The notes below the pieces were generated by a model. The model worked only from the letters and a program-made list of their open reading frames with translations, ran no database searches and was not told where the DNA came from. Made by a program: the position numbers and the translations under genes. From positions 35,322 to 99,321 of the forward strand of contig CAYQNW010000002.1 of assembly GCA_964418885.1 (NCBI GenBank): DNA of 64,000 bases, read 5' to 3'. The first letter of the stretch is position 1. Each line of letters opens with the position of its first letter. Below, piece after piece: positions 54,264 through 62,800 of the stretch. The DNA is from BMS3ABIN03 sp964418885. GTDB lineage: Bacteria; Bacteroidota; Ignavibacteria; Ignavibacteriales; Ignavibacteriaceae.

Positions 54264-55676
54264 TTAAAGAATAAACTTACTAAGATCCCTGTTCTTAACG
54301 ATCTTATCGAGCTTCTCTTTTACAAACTCTGCCGTAACCTGAACTTTTTCTTTTGGGAGTTTATCAGGCACATCGAAAAGAATTTCATCGAGCAAGGTTG
54401 TAAGTATTGTGTGTAATCTTCTTGCACCGATATTTTCAACTTGTTCATTTACTTCTGTAGCAACACGTGCAATTTCCCGAATTCCATCTTTGGTAAATTT
54501 TAGTTTTACACCTTCGGTCTCTAATAAAGCACAGTATTGTTTTAACAAAGCATTTTGAGGAGTGGTAAGAATCTGTACAAAATCATCTTCGCTTAAGCTG
54601 TTAAGTTCAACACGAATAGGGAATCTTCCCTGTAGTTCCGGTATAAGATCGGATGGTTTGGAAACATGAAATGCACCGGATGCAATAAACAAAATATGAT
54701 CAGTTCTCACAACGCCGTATTTTGTATTTACATTTGTACCTTCAACAATTGGAAGAAGATCGCGTTGTACACCTTCACGGGATACATCCGGTCCCTGACC
54801 TTTACCTCCGTTTCCGGCGACCTTATCTATTTCATCGATAAAAACAATTCCCGAATCTTCAACTCTTTTAATAGCTTCGCGCTGAACGGCATCCATATCA
54901 ATAAGCTTCTGGGCTTCTTCCTGCACAATAATTTTCTTTGCTTCGGCTATCGTGGTTTTTCTTTTCTTTCTTTTTTTCGGCATCAGGTTGCCCATAATTT
55001 CCTGGATGTTTATTCCCATATCATCCAAACCAACCGGTCCGAGAACCTGCATTCCTACAGTTGGCGTGGCTTGTGAGTCGAACTCAATAACCTTATCATC
55101 CATTTCACCGTTCTTCAGTTTTTGCTTCATCCATTCACGAGTTTTCTGGTTTTGGTACTCTTCAGAAACTGTTTCCTGTTGCTGCTGCGGTTGAGGTTGA
55201 ACCTTGTTTTGTGTTTGTACCTGGTGAATTGGTTGATGCGGTCGTCTTACGGGTGGAATTAAAATATCAAGTATTCTTTCATCTGCTAATTCTTCTGCCT
55301 TTGATTGAACCTCAAGAGTTTTTTCTTCTTTTACCATGTTTACTGCACGGTCGGTTAGATCACGGACCATTGATTCAACATCTCTTCCTACGTAACCAAC
55401 TTCCGTAAACTTGGATGCCTCGACTTTTATGAACGGGGCTTCAGCAAGTTTTGCTAGCCTTCTTGAAATTTCCGTTTTACCAACGCCGGTTGGACCGATA
55501 AGTATAATATTGTTGGGAAGAATTTCCTCGCGAAGCGAATCTTCAACCTGCTGTCTTCGCCACCTGTTTCTTAATGCAATAGCAACTGCGCGTTTCGCTT
55601 CTGTTTGTCCGATAATAAACTTATCAAGTTCTTTAACAATCGTAGTTGGTGTTAATGCTTTCGTTGTATCAGTCAT
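54264..55676 (-). CDS. hslU: ATP-dependent protease ATPase subunit HslU
   Basis: HslU unfolds substrates and feeds them to the HslV peptidase. The 470-aa protein has Walker A GPTGVGKTE, the GYVGRDVESMVRDL pore region and Walker B VFIDEIDK. The sensor segment GRFPIRVEL and the C-terminal DLSKFIL that docks into HslV are also present. The intermediate I-domain (about 140-245) contains a Gln/Pro-rich insert (PQPQQQQ) not usual in enterobacterial HslU. It lies 17 bases after hslV on the same strand. Confidence 0.95.
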   Translation of the reverse strand: MTDTTKALTPTTIVKELDKFIIGQTEAKRAVAIALRNRWRRQQVEDSLREEILPNNIILIGPTGVGKTEISRRLAKLAEAPFIKVEASKFTEVGYVGRDVESMVRDLTDRAVNMVKEEKTLEVQSKAEELADERILDILIPPVRRPHQPIHQVQTQNKVQPQPQQQQETVSEEYQNQKTREWMKQKLKNGEMDDKVIEFDSQATPTVGMQVLGPVGLDDMGINIQEIMGNLMPKKRKKRKTTIAEAKKIIVQEEAQKLIDMDAVQREAIKRVEDSGIVFIDEIDKVAGNGGKGQGPDVSREGVQRDLLPIVEGTNVNTKYGVVRTDHILFIASGAFHVSKPSDLIPELQGRFPIRVELNSLSEDDFVQILTTPQNALLKQYCALLETEGVKLKFTKDGIREIARVATEVNEQVENIGARRLHTILTTLLDEILFDVPDKLPKEKVQVTAEFVKEKLDKIVKNRDLSKFIL

Positions 55677-55693
55677 AATAAATCCGATTTTCT

Positions 55694-56233
55694 TTATTCA
55701 ACAGTTTCAACATTTATTTTATCGTTTGTGTAAATACAAATTTCCGAAGCGGTTTTTAACGCTTCGTCTACTATTTCCTTTGCGGAAAGCTTGCTGTGCT
55801 TCTTCAGCATTTTAGCTGCCGCTAAAGCAAACATACCTCCCGAACCAATTGCAACTATTTTATCATCCGGTTCAATTACATCCCCATTGCCGGAAATAAC
55901 AAGAGCAGTATCCTCTGCAATTACAGCAAGCATTGCTTCGAGTCTTCTTAAAAATTTATCCGTACGCCATTCTTTAGCAAGCTCTACAGCCGCCCGATTA
56001 ACATTTCCTTTATATTGTTCAAGTTTATCTTCAAAACGTTCCATCAAAGTAAATGCATCGGCAGAACCGCCTGCAAACCCGCAGAGCACTTTACCATCAG
56101 CTACTTTTCTTATTTTAGTTGCATTATGTTTCATAACCGTATTGCCCAGGGTTACCTGTCCGTCTCCACCCAAAGCTGCAGTACCGTTATGTACTATACC
56201 AAGTATTGTTGTTGATTTAATTTCTATATTCAT
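55694..56233 (-). CDS. hslV: ATP-dependent protease peptidase subunit HslV
   Basis: This is the proteasome-like Ntn-hydrolase of the HslUV complex. ATG 56233 is preferred over a TTG at 56248, giving a seven-residue propeptide (MNIEIKS) ahead of the catalytic Thr8, which starts TTILGIVHNG. The segments GGDGQVTLGNTVMKH, GFAGGSADAFTL and GSGGMFALAAA are diagnostic. The length is normal. It lies 37 bases downstream of the ICMT-like gene and directly upstream of hslU. Confidence 0.96.
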   Translation of the reverse strand: MNIEIKSTTILGIVHNGTAALGGDGQVTLGNTVMKHNATKIRKVADGKVLCGFAGGSADAFTLMERFEDKLEQYKGNVNRAAVELAKEWRTDKFLRRLEAMLAVIAEDTALVISGNGDVIEPDDKIVAIGSGGMFALAAAKMLKKHSKLSAKEIVDEALKTASEICIYTNDKINVETVE

Positions 56234-56270
56234 TAAAACTCCCGGCAAGCAATGCTGCCATTTTTAAAAT

Positions 56271-56906
56271 TTATTCCGGATTATAAGCTTTTAACGGTAT
56301 TGAAGGGAAAATACGTGATACCTTTTTTCGATATTGAATATACGCTTCACCAAAATGCCGTATTAATTTCTTCTCTTCGTAGTAAGAGCCAGCATAAAAA
56401 TAAACTACTAAACATATAAAGAATGTGAGGTAAAACAAATCCATAACCGGAGGGAATAACAAAAACAGGATACTGAAGAAATATAAAGGATGTCTTGAAT
56501 ATTTGTAGGGACCGCCGATATTCAGGGTCAAATTTTCGTCCAGTTCAGAAGTATAATTCTTTTGAAAATATCTTTTTATCTGGCTTATTCCCAGAAATTC
56601 TTTTACACAAATATACTTAAATGCCCATAAAAATCCGGCGAGAGCTAAAAACTGGGGAACCAGAATTATAAGATCGTAAGGATTCGGCAGATCGTAAATT
56701 GTTATATGTGGTTTGGGTGATAGTTGGTAAATGAAGTAAAAAGATGCCAGCGAAAAAATGTTGTATCCTATTCGGTAAAAGGCAATGAAGCTGCCGAAGT
56801 TTTCCTTAAAACGTATTTTGTTTTCGATTGATGCAAGGAAAGAATGTAGAACAGCAAAAAGTGTAAAAAGTAAAACGATGATTAATACATCGAGTATAAT
56901 ATGCAT
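56271..56906 (-). CDS. ICMT/PEMT-like membrane methyltransferase family protein
   Basis: The 211-aa protein has five or so membrane spans. Near the C-terminus it carries GPYKYSRHPLYFFSILFLL followed by YEEKKLIRHFGEAYIQYRKKV, the hallmark of isoprenylcysteine carboxyl methyltransferase-like and NnrU-like proteins that bind S-adenosylmethionine in the membrane. The substrate in bacteria is generally unknown. Its start codon shares one base with the rpoN stop, so it is coupled to rpoN. Confidence 0.82.
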   Translation of the reverse strand: MHIILDVLIIVLLFTLFAVLHSFLASIENKIRFKENFGSFIAFYRIGYNIFSLASFYFIYQLSPKPHITIYDLPNPYDLIILVPQFLALAGFLWAFKYICVKEFLGISQIKRYFQKNYTSELDENLTLNIGGPYKYSRHPLYFFSILFLLFPPVMDLFYLTFFICLVVYFYAGSYYEEKKLIRHFGEAYIQYRKKVSRIFPSIPLKAYNPE

Positions 56907-58357
56907 TACAATTCTTTTCTGAGTCGCGCTACCGGAATTCTCAACTGTTCTCTATATTTTGCAACTGTTCTTCTTGCGATGTGAATACCTTCGTTGTTTA
57001 ATAGCTCTGCGAGTTTATCATCGCTGTACGGCTTGTTTTTATCCTCATCGTCTATTATTTCTTTCAGCCGCTCTTTAATATGTTTGTTTGAAACTTCTTC
57101 ACCCGAATCGGTTGAAAGTCCTTCACTGAAGAAATATTTCAATTCGTGAATTCCCATCGGACTCTGAACGTATTTGCCGTTAACAACACGACTGATTGTT
57201 GAAATGTCCATCATTATCGCTTCGGCGATGTCTTTGTAAATCATCGGCTTCAGGTACTTAGGACCTTTTTCAAAGAATTCAAATTGTCTTTCAAGTATTG
57301 CCTGCATTATTTTCAACAAAGTTTCTCTTCTCTGCTGTATACAGGCTATAAACCATTTTGCAGATTCAAATTTCTCTCTTAAAAATTTATAGGTCTCTTT
57401 ATCGCGTGGATTTTTTTTTCTTCCTTTTCTTTTCTTTGCATCGAACATTTCAAGATATGACCTGTTCAATGTAACCGAAGGCATGCTTTTATCGTTTAAC
57501 GTAATGATATAATTATCGTCAACTTTTTCTAGGAGAAAATCCGGGGTTATCTGGTTCATCTCTAAAGTTTCAAAATTTCCTTCGCCAGGTTTTGGATTCA
57601 GACCTTGAATTAATTCTACAGTTTTCTTAAGAGATTCATCCGTTAAATTCATTTTTTGTTTCAGAGCTTCAAAACGGCGTTTCGTAAAATCATTATAAAA
57701 CTCCTCCAACATTTTGATAGCGAGATATTTATAGTACTCATCCGCTTCTTTTAAAGCTCTGAGTTGAATCAACAAACATTCCTGTAAATTACGGGAAGCT
57801 ATTCCAATCGGATCGAAATGTTGTATTGTATGAAGCAGTTCTTCAGCCTCATCGTATTCAATTTTTACATGTTCGAACAAATCGAGTTCTTCAAGCAGTT
57901 CATCTAGATCACGTTTCAGGTATCCATCGGCATCGAGGTTGCCGATTATTTCTTCGCCGAGCATAGTGAGATTTCCATCCAGATCACGAAGCCTGAGTTG
58001 TTCAAGCAGGTACTCATAAAGTGTTTCACGAACAGGTGCTAAAGGCTGAAAAACTTCCTCATCGTTACTACGGTTAACTTTTTCATGATCAAGATCCCCA
58101 TCGTTCATATAATCTTCAAGCTCGAATTCCTCATTATCGGGATCGCTTACTTCATCGAATTCATCTTCCTTATCTTTTTCTTTATCATCCTGATCCTGGT
58201 TAAGTTCCATATCTTCTTCCAGTATCGGGTTCATTTCAAGTTCTGTTTTTATTCTTTGTTCGAGTGCAAGAGTATTAAGCTGCAATAGTTTTTGATATTG
58301 TATTTGCTGCGGTGATAACTTTTGCTGCTGCGATAAACGCTGGCTGAGTGTTAGCAT
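56906..58357 (-). CDS. rpoN: RNA polymerase sigma-54 factor
   Basis: The 483-aa protein has the Gln-rich region I that contacts activators (LSQRLSQQQKLSPQQIQYQ), then a long acidic region II (about 50-95). The core-binding domain follows (GYLKRDLDELLEEL, FDPIGIASRNLQECLL), then the helix-turn-helix region and the C-terminal RpoN box ARRTVAKYRE, which reads the -24 element. It starts at ATG 58357, one base after the DUF3109 stop. The activator encoded at 51698 is the only sigma-54-dependent regulator in the window. Confidence 0.96.
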   Translation of the reverse strand: MLTLSQRLSQQQKLSPQQIQYQKLLQLNTLALEQRIKTELEMNPILEEDMELNQDQDDKEKDKEDEFDEVSDPDNEEFELEDYMNDGDLDHEKVNRSNDEEVFQPLAPVRETLYEYLLEQLRLRDLDGNLTMLGEEIIGNLDADGYLKRDLDELLEELDLFEHVKIEYDEAEELLHTIQHFDPIGIASRNLQECLLIQLRALKEADEYYKYLAIKMLEEFYNDFTKRRFEALKQKMNLTDESLKKTVELIQGLNPKPGEGNFETLEMNQITPDFLLEKVDDNYIITLNDKSMPSVTLNRSYLEMFDAKKRKGRKKNPRDKETYKFLREKFESAKWFIACIQQRRETLLKIMQAILERQFEFFEKGPKYLKPMIYKDIAEAIMMDISTISRVVNGKYVQSPMGIHELKYFFSEGLSTDSGEEVSNKHIKERLKEIIDDEDKNKPYSDDKLAELLNNEGIHIARRTVAKYREQLRIPVARLRKEL

Positions 58358-58358
58358 A

Positions 58359-58916
58359 TTATTTCCCGATTTCCTTTTTTAATTCTGAATACCATTGTTT
58401 ACCAAAATATCTTTTGAGAGGTTCTTCACAGAACTCTGCAATAGTAATATTTTCTTCTACGCCTTTTTCAAGGGCTGATTTGCATTCATCTATTTTTTCG
58501 TATCTCAGAACATCACCTCCAAAGTCCGATATCCTGATAGGGAACAGGTGACAAGAAATTGGTTTCTTAAAATCAGTCTTATCATTATTGTAAGCTTTTT
58601 CAATTCCGCATCTTGCAATGCCATCTTTATAATAAACAAAAACGCATTCTTTATTTTCCACACTTCTTATAAGCAGTTCGCCGTCTATTTCTTCATAAAA
58701 GCCTTTACTTTCAATTTCTTCAATATTTTTCAAAGGCAGATATTGTTCAATAACATCGAGAAGTCTGTCAATATTACCGATTTCCTCTCTTTTTAAAGGG
58801 GCTCCATATTTACTTTCGAAAGTACAGCAGGCACCTTTGCATTTAACTACATTGCAAACAAAAGGAGTTTCAGCAATTTCGGGGCGAACCAGCACTTCTG
58901 CTACAGAAATCAACAT
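58359..58916 (-). CDS. DUF3109 family cysteine-rich protein
   Basis: The 185-aa soluble protein belongs to the DUF3109/YkgJ-like group. Conserved cysteines stand in FVCNVVKCKGACC, ECVF, RCGIE, CHLFPIRI, ECKSAL and FCEEPL, and are likely to bind zinc or an iron-sulfur cluster. Its function is unknown; such proteins often accompany housekeeping genes in Bacteroidota. It is the first gene of the rpoN-hslVU operon, with one base between it and rpoN. Confidence 0.88.
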   Translation of the reverse strand: MLISVAEVLVRPEIAETPFVCNVVKCKGACCTFESKYGAPLKREEIGNIDRLLDVIEQYLPLKNIEEIESKGFYEEIDGELLIRSVENKECVFVYYKDGIARCGIEKAYNNDKTDFKKPISCHLFPIRISDFGGDVLRYEKIDECKSALEKGVEENITIAEFCEEPLKRYFGKQWYSELKKEIGK

Positions 58917-58928
58917 TTTCCTCGGTTA

Positions 58929-58945
58929 TTGGAATAATTTTTGCT
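58929..58945 (+). promoter_or_regulatory. Weak sigma-54 promoter-like site
   Basis: TTGG-N10-GC spacing is exact and TTGCT is a full -12 element, but the -24 part (TGGAAT) matches TGGCAC at only four of six bases. It faces the SDR gene, 112 bases away. In AT-rich DNA a chance match is likely. Confidence 0.2.
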
Positions 58946-59056
58946 GAAAAATAATCAAATGTTTGAAAAATGCAAAGTTTAAATCCTCAGATTTAATTCT
59001 TAATTTCCATCCAAAATTATTCCACTCTATAAAACAGCTTTTCTAAAGGAAAAGAA

Positions 59057-59830
59057 ATGAATTTTCCGGGAAAGATCATTTTAATTACCGGTGCTTCAAG
59101 TGGTATTGGTAAAGAGATAGCTGTACAGCTTTCTAAAGAGGAATGTTCTTTGGCGCTTTTAGCAAGAAGGATCGGTTTGCTCAGTGAGCTTGCGGAACAG
59201 TTAAGTGGTAATGCTGCCGGAATCGAATATTTAAAGTGTGATGTTACTGATCCGGATGAAGTTAAATCGGTTGTCTCCGAGATCAAAAATAGATTCGGAC
59301 AAATTGATATTGCAATCTTGAACGCCGGAGTTGGACATCGTGCGGGAGCTAAAGAATACAGCGCCGCAAGTTCGAAAAAAGTTTTTGATACGAACGTTCT
59401 TGGCATTACTAACATTGTTGAAAATATGCTCCCGGATTTTATAGAAAGACAAAACGGAATGGTAGTCGGAATCACCAGTCTCTCTGATTCACGCGGCTGG
59501 CCCGGCACCGGATTTTATTCTGCAAGTAAAATAGCAGCAACAAGATTGCTCGAAAGTTTAAGAATAGATGTTAAACAGTATAATATAAAAGTAATTACAG
59601 TAAAACCGGGATTTGTAAGAACAGCAATGACTGCAAAGAACAATTTTCCCATGCCGTTTTTAATGGATGCCAATAAAGCAGCAAGGATAATTCTTAAAGG
59701 TATCAAAAAAGAAAAACATATAATTCAGTTTCCGTTTCTTACAGCTTTGGGTTCAAGAGTTATAGGTCTAATGCCGGATTTTCTGTTTGAATATTATGCA
59801 TCAAAGTGGTCTGAAAAACATTTAAGTTAA
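59057..59830 (+). CDS. SDR-family NAD(P)-dependent oxidoreductase
   Basis: This is a 257-aa classical short-chain dehydrogenase. The cofactor loop is TGASSGIGKE (12-21), with LNAGVG near 90. The catalytic Ser stands in GITSLSDSRGWPG and the YSASK motif holds Tyr and Lys. The Arg after the first strand (LLARR) suggests NADP(H). The C-terminal IIQFPFLTALGSRVIGLMP segment is hydrophobic and recalls DltE-like SDRs. The substrate is unknown. A ribosome site (AAAGGAAAAG) precedes ATG 59057. Confidence 0.92.
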   Translation: MNFPGKIILITGASSGIGKEIAVQLSKEECSLALLARRIGLLSELAEQLSGNAAGIEYLKCDVTDPDEVKSVVSEIKNRFGQIDIAILNAGVGHRAGAKEYSAASSKKVFDTNVLGITNIVENMLPDFIERQNGMVVGITSLSDSRGWPGTGFYSASKIAATRLLESLRIDVKQYNIKVITVKPGFVRTAMTAKNNFPMPFLMDANKAARIILKGIKKEKHIIQFPFLTALGSRVIGLMPDFLFEYYASKWSEKHLS

Positions 59831-59876
59831 GCATATAAAATTTGTAATCATTATTTTGGGGTAAAATTTTTTTGGG

Positions 59877-62800
59877 ATGATAAGAAAACTATTTTTTACA
59901 ACTCTGTTGATTGTTCCCCTCATTAATGCACAGGAGGATACAACATTAATTTTAAGTGAAATTATGTTCTATCCGGAATCGGGACCAAACGAATTTATCG
60001 AGCTATATAATTTCAGCGATACAGACAGCATTGATCTTAACGGTTATAAAATCAAATACTCAACCTCCTCGACAGATGTATTTGCTGATGCAGGTGAGGG
60101 AACGGTTCTCCCGCCACTATCGTTCGCAGTAATTCTTGAAGGAGATTACATAATCGGTTCAGGAATTTACGACGCAAGCATTCCGCCAGAAGCGCTGCTT
60201 TTAAAAATATCGGATAATTCATTTGGATCATCAGGAATGGCAAACACAGCAGATAGACCCATAATGCTTTTATCTTCAGCTGATGACACTCTGGAAACTT
60301 ATGTTTACTCGGCAGATAATTCACAAACATTTTCTGATGAAAAGAAAGAATTGACTAAAGATGAGACGGAACTCAACTGGGCAAATTCAATTGTTAGCAA
60401 CGGAACACCGGGATTCAGAAATTCAATAACACCGTTTACAGATGATCTTGAACTTACTTCGTTAACATTCTCTCCAAAATTTTCAACGGAAGGCGATGAT
60501 GTAACTATCTTTGCAAAAGTTACAAACAGGGGATTAGTGAATGCAGCGAACTACGCTATTGAGATTTATAATGATCTAAACACTGATTCCATTGGCGATC
60601 CCGGCGAATTGATATTCTCACAAAACTTTTCAAATCTTTCTGCGGGCGATTCTAATATTGTGAATGCACAAATAGACAACCTGTTAGCGGGAAGATATCA
60701 AATAATTGCCAGAGTTATTTTTAATGATGATGAAGATTTAACTAATAATGAACTGATTGAATTTTTTACAGTCTTTCCTCCCGGCAATAATTATAACGAT
60801 CTGGTAATTAATGAAATTATGTATGCGCCCTCACCAGGTGAGGTGGAATGGATAGAGTTGTCCAACCGAAGTTCTTCCGAATTGAATTTAAAGAAATGGA
60901 AAATATCCGATCTTGCAACAAACATTGCAATTACGGCAAACGATAAGTTTATTCAACCGGGAGAGTTTATTGTTATAACAAAAGATTCTTCAATTCTAAC
61001 CTTTTATGATGTTCCATCCGAAATTATTGAAATGAATCTTCCTTCGTTAAATAACACCGGCGATGCAATTGTTATAAAAGATTCTTTGAATGTTCTGATT
61101 GACAGTGTTCTCTATTCTCCCGATTGGGGAGGAAACTCAGGCGGAAAATCGCTGGAAAGAATTTCTGTTGATGAAAATAGCAACGATATTACAAATTGGG
61201 CAACTTCAGTTAGCACATTTAAAGCCACACCGGGAATGATTAATTCAGTTACACCGAAGGATTTCGATCTTGCAATCACTTCCTTCAAACCATTAGAGGA
61301 TTTTGGAATCGTTGGGGATGAGATTCAGTTTGACGTACGCGTTTTAAATAAAGGCTTAAACCAATCGGAGAATTATAACGTTAGTCTTTACAGGGATGTT
61401 AATTCGGATTCTATTCCTTTAGCTTCGGAATTAATTTTAACTCAAACCGGAAATTCTCTTGCCTCGGCAGACAGTTCAATTTTTACTATCAAAACAAATG
61501 AGTTTGAAAAAGGTTTAAATTATTTCATAGCTGTTATCACAACAACTTCGGACGATGACACTACCAACAACATTAGTTTTACTAATGTAATTGGTGCGAA
61601 TGTAAATGAAGTGAGGAATGATATTGTAATAAATGAAATTATGTATTCGCCGGATTCTCCGGAACCTGAATGGATTGAAATTTTTAACAGAAGCAATAAA
61701 AATATAAACCTGGAAAATTACCAGTTGTCTGATAATTCCGATACGGTTAGCGTAGTTGATAACCTTCTGTTGATAAACCCGGAAGAATATGTTGTGATTG
61801 CGAAGGATACAAGTATTTATTCCATTTACAATATTTCGTCAAATGTAGTATTGAATAGTTTTCCTGCGTTGAACAATAGCGGCGATAAAGTAATTCTTCT
61901 TGATTCACTGAACAGAACCATAGATTCTCTTCGTTATCTCTCATCCTGGGGTGGAACGAACGGAAGATCACTTGAACGTATAGATGTTGAATCTTCTTCA
62001 ACAGACTCGACTAACTGGACAACATCAAAAAGTGTTTTTAATGCAACACCTGGTTCTATCAATTCTGTTACACAAAAAGATTTTGATATTTCAGTGAAAG
62101 GAATTCTCTTCTCTCCTGTTTTTCCAATTGATCATGATACTGTTAACATATCAGCAAAAATTATTAATGAAGGACTGAATCCTGCTGACTTTTTCCTTCA
62201 GCTTTATGAAGATACCAACTTAGATTCAATTCCCGATAATCTTATTGAAACAATCTCCAATTTTAATCTTGCGGCAGGAGATTCAAATGTAATTCAATTT
62301 GGCTATCAGTTAAAAGATATTCTCGATACACATGGATTTTATGTTCGTGCTGTTTTTGATTCAGATCAGGATACAACGAACAATTTTATTTATAGAAGTA
62401 TTGCGCCCGGTTATCAGCCGCAATCAATCGTTGTCAATGAAATTATGTATACTCCTGCTGGCGGTGAACCGGAATGGATCGAGCTTTATAACAATACAAA
62501 TACCTCAATCAATTTAAAAGATTGGAGCGTTACGGATGTTTTAACAACTCCAGCAACAGGAAAAATAGATGATGATATAGTAATGGTGCCCGATTCTTAT
62601 TTGATTCTTACAAAAGATATTTCAGTTCTTAATTATCATCGTTTGATTCCCCCACCGGTTTATGAAATCAGCTTGCCGAATTTGAATAATGATGTAGATG
62701 GCGTTGTGTTAAAAGATAACCGGGGCGCTATGATCGATTCGGTTTTATACAATAGCGATTGGGGCGGAACAAGCGGGTACTCACTTGAAAAAAGGGAAGT

